A program made the position numbers and the translations under genes. A stretch of DNA of 64,000 nt from Microplitis mediator (lineage: Eukaryota; Arthropoda; Insecta; Hymenoptera; Braconidae): NCBI RefSeq assembly GCF_029852145.1, contig NC_079971.1, positions 4,459,697 through 4,523,696 of the forward strand. The letters are read 5' to 3'. The notes beneath the pieces were generated by a model. That model did not search any database, had not been told where the DNA came from, and saw only the letters and a list, made by a program, of their open reading frames with translations. Below, piece by piece: positions 12,949 through 24,237 of the stretch. Numbering within the stretch: the first letter of the stretch is position 1; every line of letters starts with the position of its first letter.

Positions 12949-14462
12949 CAATCAAATGATTCTTCGTATTCACAAGAATTTTCTTCCTCTTCCTCTTCCT
13001 CTTCTTCTTCTTCTTCCTCTTCTTGATCAGCATCTGGAACTGTCGGAAAATATTCCTCAATAATTCTTGCAACTTCAATAACATTATCTTCGATATAAGT
13101 TGGATAATTTCCAGCGAATGCTAGAAAAACCGCGTCGTTTATTTTCCTCATCACGATTATTATAATTTGTCCATACGATTGTCCATCGAAAGCTTCAATG
13201 TCAGGAGTTGACGCGAGCCTCGTAGAATTTGGATCATCGGACTCGAAAATCCCAAAGTGATCGATAGCATCCGGAAACATCCGGCAATTTTCTCTGACAA
13301 TAGACAGCTTGGAGATGTCAAATTTAAATACAAAACGTGCCGCCTCTTTTACTGGTTTGTAGCCATGGGCTTTTTCCATGTAACCTGGGAAAAGTGTCTT
13401 GAAGACGTGAACTTTTGACCTGGCATTCGAGGGAAACCAGACGGGAGGATAAACGCTTTCCCTGGATTTATCTCCATCTTGGTCTTGATTTTCTTCATTC
13501 TCGATTACGAGGCTGTATCTCTGCACGAAACTCAATCGCTTGTCGTCTCTAGTGGACACGGCTTCTTGTACCACGTATTTGATGAAATTTTCCGCGTCGT
13601 CAATAGCTCGAGCTGGACATCTCTTGCCCTCCGAACCGATAAACGGATAAGGAACTGGCCAATCTGCCGGTGGCGGTTTTGCTTTCAATCTCATCGCCAC
13701 ACTCCCGCCCTCGATGAATCTCATCAACAAACCGTCTGTCAGCGGCACTGCGCTTTCAACAAACATCTTCTCGACGATATCCTCCGTCAGCTGTATCCGA
13801 GTCTGCTCTAATACGTCGAATCTATCCGGCAATACGCGGTACATCAATTCTAAATACGGCGGGCTCTGTTCCTTGTCTTTCTGATGGCCATGATCGTCCA
13901 TAAATATCCAAGGGAATATAATTAGCGCCGTTTCTTCACTCAACTCAACGGTCATCTGTTCCATGTACTCTTCATACTTTTTACGTTTTTCGTCTTCATC
14001 TCTAGCCAGCTTTTCTTTCTCCCTCTGTTTTTTCCAATCAAAGTCACCGAATTTACCGACTTCAGCTGGACAAGGATCCTCAGCTCTCAGTTCCCACTCC
14101 GGCGCTTCATTGGCTCCAGCGCGTTTTATTTCCTGCACCAAAATGCTTTTCAAATTCTTGCAGTCGGACCCAAAGGTCAAATTAACCGACCTGCCGTTTT
14201 GGAGGAACATCCAAACGGGTTCGCTTCGCCCGCGAAATCTTTCTAGCGCATCGATGTCATCATTTTGGGCGATGGCGTAATCTAGCAAATCACCTCCTAA
14301 TTCGACTTTTATTTTCTTTAGAGTCGACACCATCGCGACGCAGGGTCCAGACCACGAGGAATAAATATCAACTAGTATTAAACCCGGTCTTGTTAGCAAT
14401 TCATTCCATTGCTCGTTAGTTGAGACTTCTATTTGCAAAACAGTTGGCTTTAATTTTGCCAT
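12948..14462 (-). CDS. Thioredoxin-like protein with DUF4746 region (TXNDC3/TXNDC6-type), 504 residues
   Basis: A single uninterrupted ORF. Residues about 8-110 form a thioredoxin fold: a beta strand (LILVDIYSSW), the active-site position WSGPC at 37-41, and the cis-proline context EPVWMFLQNG with Pro82. The first active-site cysteine is Ser38, so a dithiol redox cycle is not possible. Residues about 140-170 are a charged helix (KKQREKEKLARDEDEKRKK). The rest (about 175-470) matches what I know of the DUF4746 region that follows thioredoxin in insect TXNDC3/6-like proteins, for example ETALIIFPWIFMDDHG and the LLMRFIEGG segment. The C-terminus is an acidic tract with a run of 14 Glu. Proteins of this family are linked to ciliary and sperm axonemes, so a structural axonemal role is the likely inference. 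The start ATG (14462) gives the normal family N-terminus, with no signal peptide. The 110- and 105-residue ORFs on the opposite strand are shadows. Confidence 0.9.
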   Translation of the reverse strand: MAKLKPTVLQIEVSTNEQWNELLTRPGLILVDIYSSWSGPCVAMVSTLKKIKVELGGDLLDYAIAQNDDIDALERFRGRSEPVWMFLQNGRSVNLTFGSDCKNLKSILVQEIKRAGANEAPEWELRAEDPCPAEVGKFGDFDWKKQREKEKLARDEDEKRKKYEEYMEQMTVELSEETALIIFPWIFMDDHGHQKDKEQSPPYLELMYRVLPDRFDVLEQTRIQLTEDIVEKMFVESAVPLTDGLLMRFIEGGSVAMRLKAKPPPADWPVPYPFIGSEGKRCPARAIDDAENFIKYVVQEAVSTRDDKRLSFVQRYSLVIENEENQDQDGDKSRESVYPPVWFPSNARSKVHVFKTLFPGYMEKAHGYKPVKEAARFVFKFDISKLSIVRENCRMFPDAIDHFGIFESDDPNSTRLASTPDIEAFDGQSYGQIIIIVMRKINDAVFLAFAGNYPTYIEDNVIEVARIIEEYFPTVPDADQEEEEEEEEEEEEEENSCEYEESFD

Positions 14463-17400
14463 TTTTTATTATAAAAATAAACTGTCAATCTGTTAAATTT
14501 GTCGCTGACAACTTCAGGGAAATGGCTTCAGTAAAATCGTAATAATAATTGATGTTTATGCTATTTATATTGTTTTATATATATCAAAGAGTGTAACGGA
14601 TGCAATTGACACTTGTTGACGATTGCTTGTGTGCATAGTAATGTTAAGTAAAATGTAATGGTAATGATGATTAGCTGTGTGCGCTCTTGATACTTTAGTT
14701 GTTTGATGGTGGATTTTACTGGATGCCATCAAGTCAAGAAAAATAAATGTTGACGTTGCTTGTCCGGTAATTATCGCGCTAGACGGGACGTCCCGAATTA
14801 GGGACGAGTCGTAAAAAGAGTAGACTCTAGACTCTTGGTTTAATCATTATTATAATAATAATAATAATAATAATGATAATAAGAGAGTGAAATGACAAGG
14901 AGACGAGACACATGAGCTTATTATCATTGCTCGAGATCTTTTACAAGTATTAACCCCTGTCATTCACGCACACTTATGTTTATAATGTAACTTGTATTAA
15001 TGGATAATAGTAATTTGCATTTTTTAACTTTATTGCTGATGATTAAATTTTTTAACTGTACTTTAAGTATTTATTTAAAAGGCATTTTATTACTTTTATA
15101 TATTTTTTACTTTCATATTTTTTTAGTGCTATTTTCATTTTTTTTAAATTATGACTCAACTTCTATTTAGCTTCTAGATAAAAAAAAAATAAATAGAATT
15201 TTTGAACACTTGATTTATAAATTTCGCTGGTTTTTTTTAACTTTCTGTTGAAAAATGATTCATAAAAAAATTATCTCTGAAAGTTTGATTTTTATAAAAA
15301 AATTAAAATTCGGTGAATTTAAAATAAAAACTTTTTCGCGTAAGAACCAACTTGACATGAAATTTAAAAAAAAATTCAGAGTATAAAAATAAAAAGTAAT
15401 GAAACAAAGCAACAATCGAGTAAAGAAGTGGGTTAATAAATTTGCAACGATGATATTTTTATTTCCCGGTTGTAGCTCATCAGATTGTGGCCGGTGTCGT
15501 AGGCAGAATTGAAAATTTGCTTAGACGCGTAAAATAAATGAAATTCAGGCCACACGTGTGCTAAAATGCACTGCAAATATATCCCACAATCTATCATATA
15601 ATCCAACATAACACCAGATAAAAGTTAAATCCACAAGCGAGTTTACATGACAGCCAACCGACTGACTACTTCCGAACTTTCATCGTCTTTTTAATTATCA
15701 TCTGCCATGCAATATGTACTTAATAACAAATACTTGATACGTCAATCATCGCCGACTTGTTTCATCAAGAATTACTATATGTGTTATGTATTCACGTATA
15801 TAAACTTTTATATTTTTCAATTCGTCTTGAGAAGAGTAAAATGATTTCCTGCCTGGAGCAAGAAGTCGAGTCTTTATGGATAATCGTCGGAAACATCAAT
15901 TCTCGTTAAAGCGTAGGAGATACATACCTACAAGACTAGGTACCGCCTCCTCTACTCGACTCTTTTTTTTTTTTTTTTTTTCATATATTTTTTTATATCA
16001 AACGTCTCATTCGCCTCTTGACCACAATATTTTGCACATGTGAATGTAAATTTTTTTTTACCATTATTATATATGAAATATAAATATATATATTGTCCCT
16101 GACACAGTCGCGGCCCTTTTAAATTGACGCCGGCGTCTCTCCTTTTTTTATTTATTTAACTATTAACTTTTTTTTTTAATCTCTAACGCTCACCTTCATT
16201 AGCTGTTGGCATTGCGTCGGCGGTTAATCGTCGCGGAAACGCTTTCAGATAATGCATGGAAATTTCATGAGAAACTTATAGATGTATAATATATATATGT
16301 TTATATACAACTCAATGGATCGTTTATTAGTATTTGTAATTTGTGTCAGTGCTGATGCTTATGTATTATAATTATTATTTGATGTGGATTGATTAGAAGA
16401 ATCGCGTATATTTAACGAGCTCTGAAATCCGGAAGAGGCGAGGAGAGATTTTTTTAGTGATAATTTTTTTTTTACTCTATTCGAATAATTTTTTTTTTTT
16501 AATTGCGTAATAGTAATTTTTTTTTATTTTATTTTGATAATAAATTAACTATTTTTTATGATAATTTTTGAAAAATAATATGTAATATATGACATATTAA
16601 TTTATAATGACATAATTAATAATTATTTATGTAATTACATACAATAAGAATTATTAATTGATTAAAAATCGAAGGAGAGACTATCGATTAAAATTTTAAT
16701 ACTAATTAATTTTTAAAATTTTTTTGCAATTTTTCGAAAGATCATTTTACCCCCACCCCTATTTTTCAAAATTGCCAATTAAAAAAATTTGTACCTGATT
16801 AATTTATTAATTACGCTCATTAATAATAAAAATAAATGAATGAATTATTCAAATATAAATTGAAAAACTACTAATTAATATCTCAATCGAAAAAAATAAT
16901 TAATTAACAGACTATTTGTAAATGTCAATTAAAAATAAATTTAATTTGCGAATTAAGTAAAGCCGGGGATAATTATCGAAAAAAGTGAAACCGATGACAA
17001 ATAAATTGTCGATTGGCTCCATAATTAAATAATAAATAGTGAAGTAAAATAATTTACGATGACTTAAAACTCTAATGATAATTTTATTTGCCCGAACAAT
17101 TACGAAGGAAAATATATAGTCTATCCATCATCTGTCTACTCAGATTAAATTTAAAAATAATATTCCAGGATTTATGTTTTATAATTAAGCAACTTTTCGA
17201 GCCTTGACCGTATTTTAGCGCATCTACTGAACAACGACATTATTCAAGGTAATTAATCATCATTTTATATATTAGCAATTATCAAATGATAAAAGTGTCA
17301 TCGTAAATGCGTAAGTAATAATTTTTTTTTTTAATATCATTGACTACCAATGAGAAATTTACACATTTTTAATTGTGTAATTTATGATTAATTAATATTG

Positions 17401-17477
17401 GATTACATAAAAGACAATTAAAATTATTTAAAAAAAAAATGATACTAAAATTAGCTATGATTCTGATTGACAATGAG

Positions 17478-17665
17478 TGCGGATGTAGCAGACATCAGAC
17501 AATTTTAAAATTATTAATAAATAGAGTAAATAATAAAAAAAAAAATATTTGAAAAAAATGCACTTGTTAGTTTCAAAATTTTTTGAATGCGCATTTTTTT
17601 TTATTTTTAAAATTAATTATTTACTCTATTTATTAATAATTTTAAATTTATCTGATACCTGCATT
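17478..17665. repeat. Palindromic MITE-like element, ATAGAGTAAATAAT family
   Basis: The left arm GTGCGGATGTAGCAGACATC, then AATAAATAGAGTAAATAAT, is mirrored by ATTATTTACTCTATTTATT and ATACCTGCATTCACACTC. It is a copy of the element at 6,104. A second diverged repeat with the TAATTTTTGGATT and CTGTAGTTTTTTAAATTTTC phrases continues to about 18,060. Confidence 0.7.
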
Positions 17666-18839
17666 CACACTCATAAACTGACAGACAATCAACAGCTTTC
17701 GGATTTTTTTTTCAACACCAATTACAGAAAAAAAAAGCTAAAAATATGCACATTTAGAAAATTTTAAAAACTACAAGTGCAATTTTTTAAAATATTTTTT
17801 TTGTCATTTATCATTTAAAAAAAAATCCAAAAATAATTCTGCCGGCTAATTTCAGTATCATAATTAGCTGACGTCTAATAATTTTTGGATTCTTCTAAAA
17901 CGATAAATTTGAAAACAAAAATATTTTTAAAAACTGCACCTGTAGTTTTTTAAATTTTCTACATGTGCATTTTTTTAGTTTTTTTTTTTTTTTAATTGTA
18001 GAAAAGAAAAATTCAAAAATTGTTAATTGCCTGCTAACTTCAGGATAAAAAAAAATGTCCTCGAAGAAAAAATTAATTACCATTATCCGTAAAAAAAGAA
18101 AATATATATCTAACTATTTTACGATACCATAAATTTTTTTTTTACTGAATGCTATAAAAGTTGACTTATTATTTATAAGCAATAAAATTCGGATTAAAAT
18201 ATATGATATAAATAAATTTGAATATATATGTTTTAATTAAAGTTGTTAAATAATAATTTTTTGCATAAAAAAAAAAAAAATATGTCACCCTCGTTTGCAT
18301 TTAATCGGTAATAAAAACAAAGACATTTAATATATTTAAGAAATTAATTCTCATTCTCACAAGTAGCAAGTAAAGAGAATGAGATGAGTAATAATAATGA
18401 TAAAAATATTTTATTTAAGTATGTTATGTATGTACTTATGTACAAAGTGTACAAGAAATAAAAGCTCTTACTCTTACAACTCGGGGGAATAATAAATTGC
18501 TGTATGTACTTTTGTTTGCGTTGGTAATTGGAACACGTTCCTGGAGAACGGAATTACTAATAAGCCTCGATTACTGTAAGAATAATTGACATGAGAATTC
18601 ATTAAACTTTTAAATTATATTTTTGGTTTTAATATTCATATGTGGATTTTTTATAAATATTTAATATCGGGACCGTTGTGATAAATTTGTTTAAAGATTG
18701 TGTAGGTGGTAAACTAATCGCAGGATCTCTATTGTCCAGGACAGTAATAATTGCTTAGTTCTGACATTAAACACTTTATCATTTCCAATGTCATGAGGAT
18801 TAATTATTATTATTATTTATTAATGTTTATACTACTGTG

Positions 18840-19200
18840 AGAAAATATTGACTCTATTTCTGTAGGCGGTTTTTTTAAAAATTTGAATTAATGGTAAAAT
18901 AAAAAATTCGCTCTTTTAATATTTTGAAAAAATAGATGATTTTTGGAAAGGAAATTTATTTCCCTACTATTTTTATCCTCTTGAAAAATAGCGTAAGACT
19001 AATTGTGGGGAAATAGAGCAGTTTGAACGATGGGAAAATTTTTGGCGGGAAAACGGGATTTTTAAACTTTAAAAGGCTGTATCTTTTAAACTTTTGATTT
19101 TACGGTATTTTTTGAGAGCACAAAAGTTGTTGAAAATTAAATTTCCGTTCTAGAGACCACCAAAAATGTCAATTTATTTTCAAAAATGACAAGTATGAGT
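18840..19200. repeat. Diverged pair of the GGAAATTTAATTTCC family
   Basis: Core motifs GGAAATTTATTTCC (18,960) and GAAAATTAAATTTCC (19,132) are about 172 bp apart. Between them lies AGGCTGTATCTTTTAAACTT, the same companion phrase as at 9.4 and 11.5 kb. The pair is more diverged than the other arrays. Confidence 0.6.
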
Positions 19201-19984
19201 CTAATTTAAAAATCTGTGGAAAAAATAAATAAATTTTTGAATGAATAAATAATGGATATATTTTTTATAAAAAATCCTTTTTCTAAAGATTATAAAAGAA
19301 GAAAAAAACAGTAAAATATTCATGATACGTGGGCAGAAAAACCAACACGAGGTAGATAGCAAGCGATCAACTGACGGCAGACTAAAAAAATTTAGATCAG
19401 AGAAAAAAGTTATTGTTACAGTAGAGAAACTCAATCATCTCAGTCGGCGTCCTTTATAATATATCATCTTGTCTGGATGAATTGAAAACCTCATAATACC
19501 AAGTGACGATTAATCTCTCACCCATAAATCAAGCTCGCGATGTCTCGTTTGATGCACAATCGACATAACTTATAAGACACATAGATATCCTTGATTATAA
19601 AAACAATTACAGCAATAAATATAATATTAGATATTAGCGACAATAAGAAGACAAACTAATAATATATATAAATATTTAACAGAGACCTCGAACATATCTT
19701 TCGTCAATTTAGTCATCGGGGAAGAGGAACAACTCGTCTACTAAATAAACTTGCCAATGTTGATGTCTACATATGTGCCAAGTGTATCAAGAAGTCATTG
19801 CATCAAACGCTTGATATACTTGTTATTATTATAAATAATTATTTAAATATAAATTGTTGGAATCTTGCTTTACATTTTAATCTTTTTTACGAAATTATTA
19901 TTTTTTTATCAAGTAATAGATGAGGGTAATAACCAAATATATTTATGTGGAATTTTGAAGCATTTTTATGATTTTTAATAATTT

Positions 19985-20275
19985 AGCAGACACTAGAGCC
20001 CTTATTTTAAAATTTTAAAATGTCTTGTGTAAAATTTGACATTAGAAATCCGGAGCTAAATATTTTAGATGAAATTTTGACACTACGTTAAAAAATTTGA
20101 AATCCCAATTCTGTATACAAATAAATATTTTTTTTATGGTCCCCGTGAAAGTTTATTCTTTTACCAAAAACTTTTTCTTCGCTCAGTTTAAAAATTTGAA
20201 AAAAGTGCGCGAATTTTTGAAATTCCCACTGTCCTTTGAAAATTCTTTTTTGGTATTCACTGAGTTATTTTGAAC
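19985..20275 (+). repeat. Interspersed repeat, about 290 bp, copy 1
   Basis: This segment carries, in order, TTTTAAAATGTCTT, TTTGACATTAGAAA(T/C)CCGGAGC, TTTATTCTTTTACCAAAAA, TTTCTTCGCTCAGTTT and the GCGCGAA(T/C)TTTTGAAA block. The same blocks in the same order occur on the opposite strand at 22,545-22,840. No ORF. A shortened cousin of the CTTCGCTCAA phrase also recurs near 33.0-33.6 kb. Confidence 0.75.
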
Positions 20276-20295
20276 CCTAAGCTAAATCATATAAA

Positions 20296-20455
20296 TTAGG
20301 GGTGTGAGTATTCATATCGAATCGAACCAAATATTACCTCGATTCAAAATTTGAATAAATCACCCGCGATAAATTACACAAAAATCTTCCAAATAATTAG
20401 AGCTTATCAAATATTTCTATCACTTACGACTTATTAGCCCACCCCTAATATATAT
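20296..20455. repeat. Short element with TAGGGGTG / CACCCCTA ends
   Basis: The left end ATTAGGGGTGTGAGTATTC and right end TTAGCCCACCCCTAATAT are inverted over about 9 bases and enclose ATCGAATCGAACC. Such ends are seen in some hAT-type non-autonomous elements, but I cannot confirm a target-site duplication, so the class is uncertain. Confidence 0.4.
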
Positions 20456-20460
20456 TTATA

Positions 20461-21019
20461 CACTGTAAAAAGAGCGGTGTTAAAAATGGACTCGTTTTAA
20501 CTCCGCCCGGTGTAAAAATGAAATTACACCGGTGTAGGAAGAGTAATACATCGGTGTAAAAAATACCGGTGTTAAAGTGGGGTAACCGATGTAAAAGCGG
20601 AGTAAAACAGGTGTAAAAGTGGAGTAATACCGGTGTAAAAGCGGGGTAAATTGCGTCCGCTTGAAATATTAACTGTAAAGATTATAAAACACAAAAAATG
20701 TCAGTTCTTTATGAAAATTAATAAAAAATATCATTTATTAACAAGTATCTTGATCGAGTAAGTAAAAATATTCACAAAGTAAAATATTTTAACACCGGTC
20801 TAGAATATTTACACCGGCAGCGGTGTTATTTTAACACCGGAGATTTTTTTTTAACACCAGTCTAGAATATTTACACCGGTGGCGGCATTATTTTAATACC
20901 GGTACAGAATATTTACACCGGTGGCGGCGTTATTTTCACACCGCTTTCGGGGGTAAATTTAACACCGATAATTTTAACACCTACACCGCTTGGACTTACC
21001 CCGGTGATTTTTTACAGTG
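20461..21019. mobile_element. Non-autonomous element with CACTGTAAAAA termini
   Basis: The left end CACTGTAAAAAG (20,461) is mirrored by TTTTTTACAGTG (ending 21,019), and both ends abut TA. The interior is built from many variants of the phrase ACACCGGTGTAAAA and its complement, so it can fold on itself extensively. There is no ORF, so it would need a transposase in trans. Related, diverged copies lie at 23,189-23,456 and about 57,770-58,020. Confidence 0.7.
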
Positions 21020-21023
21020 TATC

Positions 21024-21205
21024 ACTGAGTGCAAATGTAGCAAATGAAATAAGTTTTTAATTACAAGTAAACGTATCAACAATTTAAAAAATGCACATAC
21101 TGATTTTCAAATTCTACAAACGCGCATTTTTTTAATTTCATTCAATTCAAATTTATTTCAAATTTTTTTAAAACTGACAATTGTCAGATACATTGACACT
21201 CATTT
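21024..21205. repeat. Copy of the GTAGCAGA...TGTCTGATAC palindromic family
   Basis: The left arm GAGTGCAAATGTAGC and right arm GTCAGATACATTGACACTC are mirrored, as in the 6.1 and 17.5 kb copies. The last codons of the ORF ending at 21,168 (about 12 residues) fall inside this repeat, which weakens confidence in that ORF's natural 3' end. Confidence 0.6.
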
Positions 21206-21488
21206 GTATTACAGTGTAATTTTGGTTACTGTTAAATATACATGTATAGTTTAAAGCAGAAAGGCATAAAAGTATATCCTCCTTAAAAATAGCAGAGGCG
21301 TTGCGACGCTTTACACCGTCGTCGTCTATTTTAATGCTGCTCAGTGGTAGCACCAGTGTATAGAGAGTATGTTCGAGCTTCTTGAAATGGCGTACGACAT
21401 GAATCACGAGTCTTTGTTTGGAGTAGCTGGCATATTTAAATCCTGGCAAGTCTATGTCAGGGACCAGTATATTGCTCTTTTCAACCAT
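21168..21488 (-). CDS. Unidentified ORF, 106 residues from MVEKSNIL
   Basis: I do not recognise this protein. The reading frame from the ATG at 21,488 begins MVEKSNILVPDIDLPGFKY and continues through a basic/hydrophobic segment (YSKQRLVIHVVRHFKKLEH) to a stop at 21,168. The first ~70 codons have a more coding-like, GC-richer composition than the surroundings. The 26 codons upstream of this ATG are TA-rich and unlikely to be translated. The last ~12 residues fall in a copy of an interspersed palindromic repeat, so either the gene was truncated by that insertion or a splice donor is used before it; a GTGTAAAG near 21,318 is one candidate. It lies between two inverted copies of a 290-bp repeat and could be part of an old mobile element. 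There is no domain evidence either way. Confidence 0.35.
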   Translation of the reverse strand: MVEKSNILVPDIDLPGFKYASYSKQRLVIHVVRHFKKLEHTLYTLVLPLSSIKIDDDGVKRRNASAIFKEDILLCLSALNYTCIFNSNQNYTVIQMSVNVSDNCQF

Positions 21489-22544
21489 TTTATTTATTAT
21501 TATTGTCGTTTTTTCATATATATATAATATATAATATATATTACAAACTAAATTAACATACACCACACCCCCAGATTAATAATAAGACATTAATTCTATT
21601 AATTAATTACAATTGAAATGTAAAAATAAGTGTAGTTGAGACGGGGCTTTGGCGCCTATTTAAAATATATAAAGACCGAGAAGTTATCACGCAATGCGTG
21701 ATGTCTGATATAACTATTTATTTGAATTTATATTTTAATCTTTATTTAAATTTTATTCAACAAGTCTTGATCATTATCACCGATCGTATTTTCAATTCCA
21801 CGAATTTTATAAGGAGATAATTTATTAACTTTATTTACCTTTATGACTTGCAATTATTATTATTAGACAAGATAATTATAATAAAATAATTAGACAATAA
21901 ATGCTCGAGGGACTTTATATAATAGCAATAGAGTTAGAAAAAAATTATAATTATAATAATAATAATAGCAAATGGGAACTCATAGAAAGAGTGACAGGTC
22001 AGTGTTGATTTACTGTCACACGGATAAGTGAGCAAGTATTTTTTTTTTGAATTTTTATTCAAGATGGATTTAAATGAGAAAAAAGAGAAGGCGATAATTC
22101 ATCGATCTCGATAGTCATGAAGGCCGAGATCGGCAGTCTGAGACCGGTTAGCGATTGGGATTGGAATTGTAGAAGGAGAAAGATCGCATCCGGTCGCCCA
22201 CGCGACGTCCTCACGGTTTACCTCTCGCTTTACTCATTTTTCCTCATCTCTCTTCAATCTCTCAATCTTTCACATTCACTTAAATTACATATTTTATTAA
22301 ACACTATTACAATATACAGTAGTTGGGTCTTTACTTTTTTAAATTTGTCTAATTTATCTGCCTTAAAGACCGCGACTCTGAGCGACCCGCGACTCAAGAC
22401 GCGGCTTTATTCGATCTCATTCATTGTACTTGCGACCTACTTTAATTTCATTCAACTGAAACTACGCCTTTCTCCTTCGTATATTTTATGTTTACTGTGA
22501 TTAGATTTGCAATTAGATGTCACAAATTATTTATTTTTAAAAGT

Positions 22545-22840
22545 TATTTTGAATAAAAGTCAAAAAGCGCAGCCTAGGAGTTTCAAAAGTTCGCGCTTTT
22601 TTTTTAAATTTCAAAACTGAGCGAAGAAAAACTTTAACGAGAGATTATTTTTGGTAAGAGAATGAATTTTCATAATGATAAAAAAAATAAATTTTTGTAT
22701 ATGGAATTAGTCGAAATTATTTTGAAAAATGGACGGATTGCTCCGGGTTTCTAATGTCAAATTTTTTAAAAGACATTTTAAAATTAAATTAAAGGCTTCA
22801 GTGTTTGCTGAATTATTTTAAATAAAAAATGCTTTAAAAT
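22545..22840 (-). repeat. Interspersed repeat, about 290 bp, copy 2 (inverted)
   Basis: Read on the minus strand, this matches 19,985-20,275 block for block: TTTTAAAATGTCTT, TTTGACATTAGAAACCCGG, the TCTCTTACCAAAAATAA block, TTTCTTCGCTCAGTTTTG and GCGCGAACTTTTGAAA. The two copies enclose 2.3 kb containing the unidentified ORF. Confidence 0.75.
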
Positions 22841-22861
22841 TACCCATAAATATATTTTTAT

Positions 22862-23090
22862 GGGATAGAGGTACCATTTATGAAGCACTGCTCCATTTTT
22901 AGACTTTCAATACTTTACTGTAATTAATAAAAAAGAGTAAAATCACATTTCTATTTTAGTCGTGGGACAAAAGTATCCCTAAATATAAAAAAAAATTAAT
23001 TATGTTATTGTGTCTTTTACTAATTTATTTATTTAAATTTTTCAAGTGCCCAAAACTGACCAAAAACGGTACCTCTACCCAATGTACAAT
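22862..23090. mobile_element. MITE of the GGGTAGAGGTACC family
   Basis: The left end GGGATAGAGGTACCATTT and right end AAAACGGTACCTCTACCC form a terminal inverted repeat. Internal phrases (CACTGCTCCATTTTTAGAC, the ATTAATAAAAAAGAGTAAA block and TTTTTCAAGTGCCC) match the copies at 37.6-38.4, 49.1 and 53.2 kb. About 229 bp, with no coding capacity. Confidence 0.8.
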
Positions 23091-23188
23091 TATTACCCTC
23101 ATTATTTGATTTCAAAATTTTAATTTCGTAAAATAGATTAATATTAAACCCCGATACCAACATTTCATATTCCTATAATTTTGTATAC

Positions 23189-23456
23189 CCTGCAAAAAAA
23201 TTGCAGATTAAATCCGGAGTAAATGCGGACCGGATGACTGTTTATTTATTTAATTCCCTTGGAGTAAAATTCCAAGGGGAGTTTATTTGAATATTAAAAC
23301 TCCGAATTGAATGCAGATTTAAATAAAATTCAAATCACTTCGGAAAAACAAACTCCTTATTCACTCCGTATACAGATTAATTTTTTTTCAAATCTCGGAA
23401 ACTCCGAGAATTAGGATTCAAATAAAATGCGAATTTACTCCCAATTTTTTACAGTG
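23189..23456. mobile_element. Diverged CACTGTAAAAA-type element
   Basis: The right end TTTTTTACAGTGTAACG is the family terminus. The left end is CCCTGCAAAAAAATTG. The interior contains repeated GGAGTAAA and ACTCCGTA phrases, plus a GATTTAAATAAAATTCAAAT block shared with the copy near 57.9 kb. Confidence 0.55.
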
Positions 23457-24237
23457 TAACGCATATCATTGTCAAGTATATAAAATATTTTGAATACCCA
23501 TATCAATACTCGCTTAAAAAAAAAATTTTCATATATCTATCGATATTTATAAATTCCTCAATATCAATTAAAAATTTATTAGCAAAGTAAGAAAATAAAC
23601 TGATAGGTTTTAATTATTTTTAAAAACGTACGATAAGAATACATTACATACTCAACATATATAATATATACATATATATATTGACGTCTACATGGTTCTC
23701 CGGTTTCCAAACACAACTAATGTAAAGCGTGTCAGATAGTGTGAATTGTAAAAAAAATATAAAAGACTAATGTACGTACACGTTGCACGATCATTTTTAA
23801 CACGTCGTATTGATAAAACCTGATAACAGAACCCGATATTGTTATTATTATTATTTTTTACAAAGAGCAAGTAAAAAACCAGACATATAATCTGCTAAAA
23901 GTTGTAATAAAAAAATGAAAAATGTGTAGTAGCCAAAGTAAATCGAAAGCGCGTTTGAAAAAAAATGAGTACCAAGGAAATGAGTCCGAATGTGGAAGAT
24001 CCAGGGCGTCTGAGGACGAGAAAATAAAATAAGAGGAATATGTGAGAATAAGAGTAAGAATAAGATGAAGATTAATAAGAATAAGAAGATGAAGAGCAAG
24101 AATAGCCCACGGGGCTCAATGACCTCGTCACGTGAGCCAAAGTCCATGTTCCTTTCTCTTGAATTACCAAAAGATTTTAAATTTAATTATTAATTAATAA
24201 AACTACTGGGTAATTTTTTTTTATTTTTAAAACTTAC

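Larger units (their letters stand above)
14463..21167. other. Non-coding AT-rich region upstream of the thioredoxin-like gene
   Basis: I find no supported exons. The first few hundred bases presumably contain the promoter of the minus-strand thioredoxin-like gene; a GC-richer patch lies at about 14,760-14,830 and an ATA/AAT microsatellite at about 14,847-14,880. There are long T runs (15,963-15,981) and TA-rich stretches. From 17.4 kb onward palindromic and interspersed repeats dominate; these are listed separately. Confidence 0.6.
21489..24237. other. Non-coding stretch with GC-rich island and repeats
   Basis: A CpG-containing block at about 22,100-22,240 and another at 22,365-22,400 stand out. 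Both strands have short open frames across it, but neither shows good splice sites with a matching frame; a promoter or 5' UTR for a minus-strand gene is possible. The remainder is AT-rich and holds the repeats at 22,545-22,840, 22,862-23,090 and 23,189-23,456. The 98-residue minus ORF at 23,851-24,147 is mostly poly-Leu/Phe from an AGAATAAG repeat and I do not call it. Confidence 0.5.

Noticed and set aside
13479..14280. Two plus-strand ORFs of 110 and 105 residues
   Set aside because: They are antisense shadows of the thioredoxin-like gene.
22117..22500. 127-residue plus ORF in a GC-rich island
   Set aside because: The first third looks coding-like, but there is no domain, the rest is AT-rich, and the opposite strand is equally open. 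Treated as a possible promoter or UTR.
23851..24147. 98-residue minus ORF beginning MDFGSRDEVIEPRG
   Set aside because: Most of it is poly-Leu/Phe/Ile from an AAGAATAAG repeat, and it could not be joined in frame to the exon at 24,238-24,324.
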